Assembly (NCBI GenBank): GCA_009760855.2
Contig: WPIO01000029.1
Location: forward strand, 1,246,001-1,310,000
Reading direction: 5' to 3'
DNA: 64,000 nucleotides
Source of the DNA: Cristatella mucedo
Taxonomy: Eukaryota > Bryozoa > Phylactolaemata > Cristatellidae
In this document: in pieces, positions 35,701-47,200 of the stretch
How the letters are laid out: every line of letters starts with the position of its first letter
How positions within the stretch are numbered: the stretch's first letter is position 1
Made by a program: the position numbers and the translations under genes
Notes under the pieces: model-generated
Seen by the model: the letters and a program-made list of their open reading frames with translations, nothing else
What the model was told of the DNA's origin: nothing
Database searches by the model: none

Positions 35701-37484
35701 CAGATCACTGTCCTGTGAGAGCGACTTCACTCTCCGCTCGTTTCCCTGCACAACGACCGGGTCATAAGTCAAGTAGAAGTCTGAATGTATGCTTAAATAT
35801 CGAGCTGCTCCTAATCATCGCTTTTATTGCGACTATTTCATAAGCAATTTAAAGTCGGGCTAAAGTAAAATTCCTTAAACACAAGGTATTAAAGAACATT
35901 TGATCTGCTTATAGTGCTTATATTAGGCAGCACTCAGCTCATGCATCAATTTAATACTACGCATGACCCTTCTTGGAGAGTAACTTGAGAATTTCAAGCT
36001 ATCTGTCACAAGCATTCCTGTGCAAGTATTTTAAAGGTCAGACTGAGCTTGCTTGCAGCCACTGGCTTGAGTCTGCCACGCTACGACACCCTAAAACTTA
36101 AGCAAATCGGTTGTACAAGCAATTATAAAGGCATTATATGTAACAGGGTCTTATTGTACTTCAGTGCATAGTGAAAATATTTATGGAATGGTTCTATTAT
36201 TGGGACTCTTGTGCTATTTGATGCTGTCTATCTAAGAAAAATAAAACATTTAGAGAGATATGTAGACCTTTTGCGACTGTCGTTTGAAAACTGCAGTGAC
36301 AAAGCTGCGAGTACTTAAACGTTAGTCTGGTTCCGTGATGCTTTTGAAACAACAGTCAAACAAGTACTTGTAAATCCTTCGGTATCTGGTCAAGATAAAC
36401 GGTTAAAAAACGCATTATGTCCCACTGAGAGCGATTACTAGAAAATGGAAAATTGGTACCAAGGTCTGTGGTAGCCTTTTGGTCAGAACTAAACCGAACA
36501 GCAATTGCAGCAGTCGTATCTGTGGCAGTTCTTTCCGAAAAGCGACAAGTACCAGTGTACCCTGAACCTTGCGCCACGGCTGGTGACTTCTAGGTGCTCC
36601 CAAATACACGTAGGCATCCGGACAGTAATTGAACGCCACAGCAATGAAAAGCACGTGTCTATTAATATTACAAATTCAGATCAATAGCTGAAGCAACTCT
36701 ATTTTATAGCGACACAGAGGTTACAGGTGGCAACTACCGTCCATGGCGGACATCACCTCTGGTATAGCATCAAGATTGCCTCTAAACTGTCTAATTCAAT
36801 TTCAACTATCTAATGTAAACTGTCTCGATGGTCTGGTGCGAAACTGCTGCCTGGCTAGAAGCTTCTAGATTGGAGCACAAATGACTGCCTAGAGCATGGG
36901 TGGGAATTTTAAGCTGTCTAAGCTTGGATTTTCAAATAACCGATTTCAAGACTTTCTTGTCAGGGAACCACGAATAATTAATATCTTAGTAGTTATCATC
37001 TAGTTGATTTTGTACGCCACCATGCCTAAATCATTCTCTTAAAAGACGGCTTGCTTTTAGAAGTGCGGCTAAAGGTTTGCACACATTAGAGGCACTACTG
37101 CGTACTGTTTATTTCCAATCATCGAGTTTATGATAACTTTCCTCATCAACATTTCATCAAGCACAGCTGTCATTTTGTCTCGCCGAACACCCTAGATCAG
37201 TTTCACGGCCAGTATCATCATTTGGATAACTAGCTCTATGCCCCTTGATGCGAAGTTTGATTTAGCATGTCCATTTAATTCCCGCCATAAAAGTTCAATT
37301 CTGATTTTTCCTATGTAAAATGCACCCGGCTTCATTGATTAAATCTCCAGTTTTTGTCGCGAGTATTCTTGGCTTGAGCCAATACTACTGCTAAAATAGT
37401 TGGACTTTTAACAAGCTCTATAAAAATAATTATTGGTATACTGGTTTAATTATATAGCTTCAATTATTTTTTCGGCAGACACGT
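35701..37484. other. Intergenic, no gene seen
   Basis: Ordinary AT-rich sequence. Overlapping frames at 36356-36687 show no recognisable domain. Confidence 0.5.
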
Positions 37485-37610
37485 TTTGACAGCTAGTACC
37501 ACCACTTGTAGTGGGCGATCAAGGTTTACCAGCTGCGCCACTCGAACTCACGACCTTTGCATTTTCATCCGACACGGAGCCACTATTGCAGCGATGGCGC
37601 TCACCTTACT
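37485..37610 (-). mobile_element. SINE2 copy, diverged
   Basis: ACCACTTGTAGTGGGCGATC and, further right, ACTCGAACTCACGACC correspond to the SINE2 body and B box at 23315-23380. Older than the other copies. Confidence 0.55.
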
Positions 37611-38604
37611 CGGAAACAAATACGAGCTCTGTAAGGGCAAGCACCTGTAGCTTGGGCTTCGAGGTGAGCTGTACTTAAAGGCCGGACTGTTCGCTCTTGC
37701 CTCCCTTCTGCCAAAAATATGCCGCTCTTCTCTGAGGACCGTGTAACTTGTATATTCAGGTAGAGGCAACCTTTGCGGCCGTCATGCTCTGCTGATGTCT
37801 GAGCACGTGCGTGAAGGATCCTCCATGAAGGATCTATGACTCGTTAGCCATGCTCACGGCGACAGCTTGGCTGGTATTTTTCGTGCGTCTGAAACGGTTG
37901 GCACCATTGGGAGAGCTGTGTTTGTTGCAAACGTCTAGAACGTTCTTAGCTATACAAATCGGCTGCGACTTATTTCATTTTGAGTTGCCCCGACGTCGAA
38001 CATTGTGAGAATGACTCATGTCCTGACCTCCCTCCTGAAAGCAATCTGGCGTTGAGGGTCAGATTAAGTGCTACCCTGACCTATCCTTCATTCCGTCTGA
38101 TAAAGGTCCAAACTAAAAGGAAACTAAGCTGCAATGGAGCATTTCATGTGGCAGAGTAAAGTGAATGTATAGAGTGATCTTGGGTACGCGAAAGGCTATG
38201 GAGACAGACAGTATGGGAGTGACTAGCACAGACTTCATAATATTGCCATTGGCTGAAGATGAGAATACGGCAAAACCAAGCAGCTGGCGCATGCTGGACA
38301 AAGCTAGCACTGGAAAGGGAGGTTCAAAAATGGTAACGCTAATCCTGACGAATTCCCTTCATTCCAGGACATCCTTTCCATGACTACGATCGAGCGAAGC
38401 CCAAACAAGTTCAGTGAGTGTACAAGGACAAAGCGCCCTGGATTTCAATGGGTTCATAACAATACCTATGGGTCAAAGAGTGTCACGCACACGCTATGTT
38501 TACCGAAAGCGAGCCCCCTGAATTGAGGCAGCTTTCGTTTATGGCCGTCGTAGCAGCGTTATGCACTGTTGGAGCTACGCGTCATGTGCAGTGATGAACT
38601 GGAT

Positions 38605-38880
38605 CTAGTCGTGATGAATGACCGTCGCTGGATTACTGAAAAAGAGATTAACAAAGCGCCCTCGAATTTCAATGGGTTAGTGGCAATAACTGGAGGTCAG
38701 AAAGTGTCACGCTCCCCTTATTTTACTATTGGTTAGAAAGCGTCACGCTCCACTTATTTTAGTGTAGGTTAGAAAGCGTCACGCTCCCCTTATTTTAGCA
38801 TAAGACCCATCCATATTGTCAAATCTTTCGATCAGGCCGATTGCAGCTGGTTGAGGTGCTGTAGCAGCGACAGGCTACAT
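38605..38880 (+). repeat. Family D dispersed repeat, copy 1
   Basis: From GTGATGAATGACCGTC to GAGGTGCTGTAGCAG this matches 42355-42560 closely, apart from a three-unit 36-bp array that is a single unit there. A weaker internal repeat of the AAAGCGCCCT..TTTCAATGGGTT part lies at 38430-38500. Not a family I recognise; no coding capacity. Confidence 0.75.
38695..38802. repeat. 36-bp tandem array, 3 copies
   Basis: GGT(C/T)AGAAAG(T/C)GTCACGCTCC with 16 more bases is repeated at 38695, 38731 and 38767. The other family D copy has one unit, so the array grew after the copies separated. Confidence 0.92.
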
Positions 38881-40009
38881 AAAGGCAGATAAAAAACAAA
38901 GGAACCAACCACAGCCGGCTCGCCAACAATGTTAGGTGCTGGTGCCATCTGGCAAATTAAGTCATGAGCTGACGTCAGCTTAGCCAAGCGAGCCCATCCA
39001 GTTAGCTAAACTAAAGTAGTTCTGAGAGTCTCAATATTCTCATCTGTGAACACTTGTATGGGATCCATTTTATTGCACTAAATTTGCAAAGTCCAGAGCT
39101 CTCAGTACAAAAGATGGATACTTAAATGTTCGACGCTTGCATATTTCATTTCGGACATGGCTTTCCAAGTTACTTCACCACAGAAGTTGGTATAAGTTCC
39201 AGGTGAGGGCGACTATTTCCAAAGGCAGTTTGAACAGAACATACTGAGACGATAGTTGTGTTAAGACGCTTTGATCTGCAAAATTTGCATAGATGGTTTC
39301 CAAAAAATTAAGTAATCTTCATTTTGAGACAGCATGCCTAACGTTTGTGCAGCCTCAGGAATCATCGTACGGTATCCGGAACTATTAGCCAGTATCGGGA
39401 ATTGTCAGGCAGTATCAGGAATAATCGACCCGTAGCGGGTAGTTACAGCTACCCGGCTGAACTAGGGTTGAAGCAAAGGGTGATTGCATGACTCCAACAA
39501 GGTGAAGTGCTGATAACTTAAACTTCTGAAAAGTCAAAGGTTAATTTTTTGGATTCATGCATAGCTCGATGCTGATGTGGATTTTGGAGAAGAAGATAAA
39601 GACTACCCGCCTTCAAAGACAGCTAGGAACAAAAGGTCTACACATCTTCTCTGGTAAACTACGTTTGAACCTAATGAAGAGAGACAATGCGACGTATGGT
39701 AACGGTTTGCGTTGGTTTTCAATTATACTTGGCGACGACACTACCTTAGTTTAAGAAGGAGGGGGTGAAACATTGAAAAACTGCATTAGCCGGGTCATGA
39801 CAGCCCAAGATAGTCTTAGCAGCTCCTGAAAAAAACAGCTCTACCAATCTGATATTTCTTGCTTGAAATAATCAAGCCGTTGTAGTCCAGGCATCGAGCC
39901 AAGGAGGCTGGATTTCAGCTTCAAGCTGATTATTTTCTGGAGCTTGTTCTTTACACCGTTGATCTCTACGGCTATAGAAAGCATAAACCTACAATAGATG
40001 CTTGATCTC
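38881..40009. other. Intergenic, no gene seen
   Basis: No supported feature. Short words such as CAGTATC(A/G)GGAAT recur around 39370-39430 but do not form an array. Confidence 0.5.
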
Positions 40010-41610
40010 TTTATGCAATGTATCTCCGTCTGTAACTCCACAAAGTCATAAAGACCATGTGGGTGTTACGCAGGAGAGTTATGTATAGTGCACTCACAGA
40101 TTAAGCGGCTTTCGGTACGCATTCGGTATCCAACAGACTTCGTCTCACGCAACAAAGATAAAGCGGGAAGCATAGCAGAGTCAGGAGAGCAGTTGAGGTA
40201 GCGAGTAGGATGGAAGAAGCCGCTCAGGACCGCTGAAAAGGATGAGCCATAGTCGGCAGTAGGAGAGTAGTTGTCGTTGCCTAAGAATTGTGAAAACGAG
40301 TTCCACAGTCTAGCACCTGCAGAGCTAAAGCTTCTGTCGCCAACGGTCTTTAATAATAATAATTCACTTGATAAAACGCCCTCAGAGAACTTAATCTCTC
40401 TCTAGGCGCTTTACATTTGCTGTAAAGTGAAATGCAATTGAATAGTAAGTAAAATCATGCTTTAAAAAACAAACGAAATGAAGAATATGGTTAGGGGTGA
40501 CATGCACAGGGTCAGCATGCAAATGTTGTTACTGGCAGCATGCACAGTGTCAGCACGCATAAGCACATCAAGGACGAATCACAGGGACCCACTAAATGCT
40601 GTCCTAAATAGGTGTTTTTAGGTTCCTTTTAAATGTGGTCAGGTCGGGGGATGTTCTGACGCAGGTCGGGAGGGAGTTCCAGGCTTTGGGAGCATATGAA
40701 CTAAATGCACGGTCTCGAAAGGATTTAAGGTTTGTATGAGGTATTTCTAGACTGTTGGATTCCGAAAAGCGGGTGGTACGATGCTTAGGCTGATGGGGTA
40801 GTATATCTGAGTGATAGACTGGAGCCATAGAATGAAGGGACCTAAAAGTGTTTAAGCGAAGGAATAGAACGGCTAATTTATTGTCCACACAGGACCTGAG
40901 GGCACAAACAGGCTGAAACTGATGCAGCAGTTCAGCTAGGTACGAAGGAGCCAAGCCTGGGCAGGCCTTGTGGGTCAGCGTAAGAACTTTCCTCTGTATC
41001 CGTTGCTCAACCGGCATCCATCTTGGCTTTTTTAGCAAAGGAGACACGTGCTCAAACCTCTGGGACTTGAAGACTAGCCTTGCAGCCATATTCATAGTCA
41101 GCTGCAGTGGCCTAATTGCTTTCTTTGACAGCCTAGCCAAAAGGGAATTGCAATAATTAAGCAGAGACAGAACTAAGGAGCTAGTTAAATATTTTACAAA
41201 CAACTGTGGAAGACAGCTCCCAATGTTCAATAGGGATTGAACGTGATAGCTAGCTGAAAAAGCAGTCTTCGGAATGAAGCTTTTAAAATTGAGGCAGCTC
41301 TCGAAAACGACACCTAAATTCTGAGCACGTAGTGATAGTCGCACAATAGCATCACCTACTAGAAGAGCAAAGCCCTTGAAGCCAGCCACGAGCTTAGGGT
41401 GTCCTATGAGCAGCAGTTCGGTTTTATCGTTATTAGATTTCAGGAAGTTTTCGACATCCGGGATCTAATATCGGCAAGGCAAGCATTCAGTTTCTCAGTT
41501 GCCGCAGCAGATTCCGATGGTTTGAATGACAAATACAACTGAGTATCGTCAGCATAGAAGTGATATCCTATTACATGGGCCTTAATCACTTTTCCCAGAG
41601 GTTGTGTGTA
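40010..41610 (-). mobile_element. LINE-B copy, split by a LINE-A insertion
   Basis: Minus strand. RT with the FYADDTQLYLSFKPSES active site (about 41530-41590), then NLGVVFESCLNFKSF and [16 protein letters not shown] (40900-41390). The 3' end lies at 40010-40350 beyond an inserted LINE-A. The 3' terminus is TGTGGAGTTACAGACGGAGA. It lacks endonuclease and N-terminal RT and is frameshifted near 41400-41460, so it is not functional. This is the copy that shows the full YADD context missing from the 6.5-7.7 kb copy. Confidence 0.88.
40352..40850 (-). mobile_element. LINE-A copy nested inside LINE-B
   Basis: Begins (TAA)n at 40352, the tail read in reverse, and runs to the 5'-truncated end GGGACCTAAAA near 40848. 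LINE-B sequence on both sides is continuous once it is removed: GCCAACGGTCTTTAA on the left, TTTAAGCGAAGG on the right. TTTAA occurs at both edges and may be the target-site duplication. The 261-aa open frame at 40604-41389 crosses this junction and is an accidental fusion of two elements. Confidence 0.88.
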
Positions 41611-41661
41611 TTAATTAATCAGTGCTCTTTGTCTGCTTGGCTATGATAACTTCGCTGAACT

Positions 41662-41855
41662 TCGCATAAATAAAACAAGTAAATCCTAGCTTAAACAGCC
41701 TCTTTTTGTATAGCGACAGTAGAGGCTGTACGGCCATCACCACAGCTTGCAGTGGCGATAAAGAATCGCCCACCGTAGGAATCGAACCCACGACCTTGGG
41801 ACTGAGGTCGTGAAAGCAACCGCCTTACCTAGTGTGCCATCGCGGCTCACCTACG
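41662..41855 (-). mobile_element. SINE2 copy (tRNA-derived)
   Basis: Close match to 23238-23445: on the minus strand a B box GGGTTCGATTCC, the GCCACTGCAAGCTGTGGTGATGG body, CGCTATACAAAAAGAGGC and a (TTTAT)-type tail. It lies right next to the LINE-B at 41610. Confidence 0.8.
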
Positions 41856-42354
41856 GAGGCATCAGTGTCTGGCACTTGCTAGCCTTGCTTCAAGGCACCA
41901 GCTCAACCAGTATTTGTCATGCGTCCGCGCGGTCATGTTCCGTTATGAGTGCTGCATTTGTGACAACGGGTTGCTGCTCAGAAGCAGCTACAGCCGGTCT
42001 ACATTGGCACTTAGGTCTGCTGCCAACTCTCGCGATATTGACCCAGTAATGTATTTTTGGGTGAAAATACACCCGTTATCCAATCAATTCATGGTGTGAA
42101 CCTCTTAGCTAGCTCGGAGGATTGTCGGACTGGTCAACACAGACAAGGGTAAGCTCAGGATGTCGGCCATGCGTGGGGAGACCACAGTGTGTAAACCTCT
42201 GCTGTCGGCCACACCGAGCAGCAGGTGCGTTCGCGTCTAGGCCAGCAGTCAGTGCGAAGGTTCTGGCACGGTGTCACTAATCCTGACTAACGCCCGTGAA
42301 TCCAAAGCACCCATTCCAGGGCCCCGAACTGGCACAGCCCCGGAAAGTTGAATA
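41856..42354. other. Intergenic, no gene seen
   Basis: GC-richer sequence without recognisable coding. A 60-base stretch at 42260-42320 weakly resembles the region before family D copy 1. Confidence 0.45.
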
Positions 42355-42560
42355 ATAGTGTCGCTGGTCGTGATGAATGACCGTCACCTGGCTTCCACAG
42401 AAAGAGGATAACAAAGCGCCCTCGATTTCAATGGGTTATCGACAATAACTGGAGGTCAGCAAGCGTCACACTCACCCTATTTAAGTCAAACCCCGTCTAC
42501 ATTGTCAAATTCTCCGACCGCGCCGATTGCAGCTGCTTGAGGTGCTGTCGCAGTTAGAAG
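42355..42560 (+). repeat. Family D dispersed repeat, copy 2
   Basis: Second copy of the repeat at 38605-38880, with a single 36-bp unit. Both end in GATTGCAGCTG(C/G)TTGAGGTGCTGT. Confidence 0.75.
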
Positions 42561-43136
42561 AAGGTGGATAGGAGGAGCAGGCAAGTAGCCCTCTGGAAAA
42601 GCACCTAGGCGAGGCTGCCCTGTACCGTGCGACTTCAGCACTGGCGAATCTGAGCTATCGAGAAGGCAGGGCATCCCTCGCAGTAAAATAGTGAGCACAT
42701 TATTGTGGTATGTCCGGCATGCCAATTAATTGTTGTAGGCAAGAGTATCTTCAGGGTGTTGATTTGTCAGGAACTGGGGTGCAGGCACGTTGAGTTGGAG
42801 TAGAGAAAAGGTTTCCTGCGTTACTTGCGATCCAGATGAATGAATGTTAAGGCTTTCAGTGAGTTGTTTGCCAGCTGACGTGGCCTTGCATGTGATCCAG
42901 TGGCTAAAGTCACAGATGCTCTAGATTGTGTCTCTGCAAAGCGAGTGATCTGATCTGTGTGAGTCACCAAAGCGATTCTACAGCCAGCATTATGGCTATC
43001 GTCCACTTGTAAGAGAATACCTATAACAAACGTTTTTGATCAACTAGGATTGCCTGTTACTAATACTACGTTTTGAATGTTAGGCTTTGAAACCCAGGCA
43101 TGGTATTGGATCATGGGATTGGTAGTCATCCCGTCT
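42561..43136. other. Intergenic, no gene seen
   Basis: No feature supported between family D and the LINE-A that precedes P450-2. Confidence 0.5.
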
Positions 43137-43828
43137 TGACTTCTGTAACTAACTGCTTGCTGGCCTACTGGCATGTGCAATCAGGCGCTTACAGATGGTG
43201 CAAAACTCCACAGCTAGGCTTGTCTGTCGTGAGCATCGCAGTTGCTACATCACACCACTTCTCGCCGACCTGCATTGGCTACCAATAAAGCAACGAATCG
43301 ACTTTAAGGTTTCGTCGCTTTCTTTTAGGTCACCTTATTTTTTGGCTCCAGCGAATCTCTCTAACATCCTTACCCACCAGGCCAAGCATCGTACCACCCG
43401 CCTGTCTGAAACTAACTGTTTATCTATACCTCATACAAACTTTAAACCCTTTGGAGACCGTGCATTTGTGTGCATGCTCCCGAAGCCTGGAACTCACTCC
43501 CGACTTACGTCACAACATCCTCTGACTTGACCACATTCAAAAAGAACTTGAAAACGCACCTATTTAGGACAACATTTAGTGGGTCTCTGTGATTCGTCCT
43601 TCATATGCTTATGTGTTCTGACACTGTGCATGCTGCCACTAACCATATTTGCATGCTGACCCTGTGCATGTCATCCCTAACCATGTTAATAATGTTGTTT
43701 ATCAAGCATGATATTACTCACCATTCAATCGCGTTTCCTTTTGCAGCAGATATACAGCCTCTAGAAAGAGATATAGTTCTCTGAGGGTGCTTTATCAAGT
43801 GCATTATTGTTATTATTATTTTTATTAA
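43137..43828 (+). mobile_element. LINE-A copy immediately upstream of P450-2
   Basis: Covers the same span as the 16.8 kb copy: [39 protein letters not shown], then a frameshift within GDRAFVCMLPKPGTHS. 3' UTR and an (ATT)n-like tail end near 43828. The gap to the P450-2 ATG is 48 bp, so the promoter or 5' UTR of P450-2 must lie in or beyond this element, or be split by an intron. Confidence 0.88.
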
Positions 43829-43876
43829 GTGCATACCACAGGCTCAGCTAGATGGTGTCGATATCGTTGTAGAAAT

Positions 43877-44237
43877 ATGAATTTTATTGATCAGCTTCTT
43901 ATCCCTGACACGGGCAGTGTCTTGGTGCTTCTGGGTATGCTCCTGGGCACTTACTGGGTCTTCTACAGTTATACCAAGAGGAACTATCCACCGGGCCCGT
44001 CAGCGTGGCCACTGATCGGCCATTTACCGAGGATGATTTCTTCTGACAGACTCACCTTCTTTAGCGAAGCAGCCGACAGACATGGACCAGTCACTACAAT
44101 TTGGCTGGGTCCACAGCCACTTATACTACTCAGCTCGCCGGAGGTGGTGAAAGAAGCTTTTTTAAGTAATGCAGATCTATTTAGCGATCGGCCATTTATG
44201 TACACCCTCAGATTACTGTTCGGCGGCAAACGCACTG
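43877..44237 (+). CDS. P450-2 exon 1
   Basis: Codes residues 1-120 plus one base: MNFIDQLL, hydrophobic anchor, [35 protein letters not shown]. Donor GTGAGT; phase 1. The ATG at 43877 aligns the anchor and hinge with P450-1; an earlier in-frame ATG at 43829 would lie against the LINE-A tail. Confidence 0.93.
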
Positions 44238-47200
44238 GTGAGTGGACCTAGGAAGAAAGAAGAAATGATGTGCCAAATTTTTGGCACCAACATCAGGCTC
44301 TACTGTTTACCCTTTGGCCCAACTGCCGGCCCTCATACAACTTTCGCACATCCATCTCGAAATGGCTTGAGTGTATCGTGTTGGTGCTTAGCTCGAATCT
44401 AATGTCATGACAATGTCATTTATAGTTTACTTAATATATAGGCATCTCCTTCAATAACGGTGAGTCTCACAAGGCTATGCGAAGAGTAGCTCGGATGGCA
44501 CTGCATGACTTCGGTCTTGGAAAACTAAGTCTGGAAGAGAAGATCCAAGATGAAGTGAATGCACTATCAAATGAATTGCAAAAGAGTCAAGGTCGGCCCA
44601 TCAATGATATTAAGTGGATGATTCAGCAAGCCGTATCGAATGTCATATTCAGCATATGCTTTGGGAATAGGTAAGTGGTACACAGCCTAATTTTTTCAAT
44701 TATTGAAGGTGCATTCAAGTGTCTTTGATTTTAGGGTTCACATAACGTAACCCAGCATTTACAGCCCTAATAATTAAACTTTCAACTCTGCACATCAGAT
44801 ACTGCTTAGCCTAAATTTTTGTCATTGGAAGTAGATTAAATTGTTTTCTAATGTTTACTACCTCAAAAGATATATAAAATTGCCATTATTATTCAAGCAA
44901 TTGGTTTTGCCACCAGGAATGTGTTACATTTTAAATGTGCTTGTTAATGCGGCTAATAATGAAGGGTTCACTTAGTTTCGTTCTTGTGTAGTCGTAATCA
45001 ACTATAAGTAAGGCCTGTTTACATATGATTATACTGACTTTATAATAAAAATAACATCGATTTATACTTCATTGGTTTTTCGATATTTAGTATTACACTG
45101 TGAACCATTCAAGTAAGTTATTCTTCCAACAAAGACTCCAATCGCATTCTCCTTAGTTGCTGAGCTCAAAGTCAAGCAAATCGTGATGAGAACCCTCTCT
45201 CTGTTTCTCTATGAGTAAAATTAGCCTGCTCATTCTAGTTAATGAAGAGAAGCATGTAGCATTACATTTTGAAAGAAATCCTTCAGTCTCTCAGGCAGTA
45301 GTTTTTTGCAATATTCTCAATCAGATCACATTAACTAACCGCTTTGAGATTGCTTAGTAATGTGCAAATGAGTAGAAAAAGAGCTTACCACTATGCATCA
45401 ACAAGTGTATGTGTAGGTCAGCAATAAAAAGAGAATTTTCCAAACTGTGTCTTTCCCCTTCCATGTACTTGGGATAGATTAACGAATTACCATAACCTAG
45501 CCCCCTTCAAATAGCAGCTCTTCATGGCGCCAGCATCTGAGCTCAATGAGAAACCTCTACTAAACCTTGTGATAGTCATCACCCTGATCGCTTCTTAGCG
45601 GACCCTCACTAACACCTTTCCAGCGGCAATATATGGTGGTATGAGGACGACTCTCCAAGATGCAGTCCTCAGTAGCCATTAAATCACACTAAATTAGCTA
45701 AGGAGTTCAACCGACGATCAAAAGTCAGATGAAGGCCAGCGATGGTAATGGCACTCTCAGCAGGTCACCGACGCATCTAGGCGTACTTTACATTCATCGC
45801 TGTACCAACTTCAGAGGGTTATAGAAGAGTAGTTTTAACTTTAGAATATTTCTGAATGAATTTCTTATCAAATAAAAAATAATTATTCCGATACTGATGC
45901 TTCTGGTAGGCCCAGGTTAATTCCTCAAAGAATGACTAGGACCTTGGGGAATGTTTATGCTATTTATCTCCTTTGCTGATAGTTACCTCCGATGGCCAGT
46001 ACCATTGTAACCCGACATGCATTGCAGCGATGCAGTTGATCGGCGAAAGTGAAATTGGTGATTACTATAATATACATATATTTAATTCATTTGTATAGCG
46101 CCACTCGAGAACTTAATCTCTATTCAGGTGCTTCACATGTGCCTTGGGGCTCGAGTCCACGACCTCAGCCAGGCATTGGTCGGGGCGAGAGCACCTTAAC
46201 CATTGGACCAAACCGGCTAAGCTCCTATGGCCTCGGCTCACGTGGCCTTTTCATTCCTGGCAACTGAAATCCAGATGAAAATATTCAGAGACATTTATTA
46301 CTGTTTATATACTAATCTAGAAAGACCAATTGGAATAATAATAATAATGCAGTTGATAAAGTGCCCTCAGACAACTCAATCTCTTTCTAGGCGTTTACAC
46401 TTGCTGCAAATGGAAACGCAGTTGAATGGTAAGTGGTATCCTGCTTGATAAGCAACATGAATATGAAGCCTTTCATCAATAATTATTGTTAATACTAGTA
46501 TGATAATTATTAGTAATTCTGTTCTACAGCAATCAGTCAGCTGCACTTAACCTCTAGTATGAATAGTGGTTAAAGCATGATTTATGACTGTCAGCTGTGG
46601 GGAGCTTTGGCATGAAAACGAAGCTGTGGCTGTTATAAATGACAGCTATTCAATTGTGCAGCCTCAAAATTCATAGCAGCACAAGAAACTTGTCGGCGAT
46701 CGCAACCACTTGCAGTTGTTAATTAAGGCTCGCTCATTGCAAGACTTTATCCTGCGACCTAGGTCATGAAAAAACAAGCAGCTTCACCCCTAAGGGCTAA
46801 GAGCCAGGGGCCACAACAACTTCCAATGCGACAGAATAGCCCTTCAGAAATTTCTAGACCTTTGAATTACCAGACTGTGAACCTTGTTGGTCTATAGTTA
46901 CATTACCGACATACACTCGCCGTCTGACTCTACCTAGCAATCTAAGCACCAATTGATAAAGAGAAGGTCCTGTCCTCACGGTATAATTGCTGTATTCCTG
47001 GCGGACTTTCACATCTGGTATTGCGTGCACGTACTGACCACTCAAAATACATAGTTTCCTTGCACTTCTGATGGTTTTTGCAGTACTCACATAAAACATG
47101 CGCTGACAGCAGTGAATTCGATTACTCTTTCTGGAGTGACTGCGATTGGGAGGTGATCGAAACTAACTACCTGTGACCAAAGTGGACCTAAAAGAAGCGG

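Noticed and set aside
36356..36687. Two overlapping minus-strand frames of 73 and 79 aa
   Set aside because: No motif or codon signal; probably chance.
40604..41389. 261-aa minus-strand frame as one gene
   Set aside because: It crosses the boundary of a LINE-A inserted in a LINE-B; an accidental fusion.
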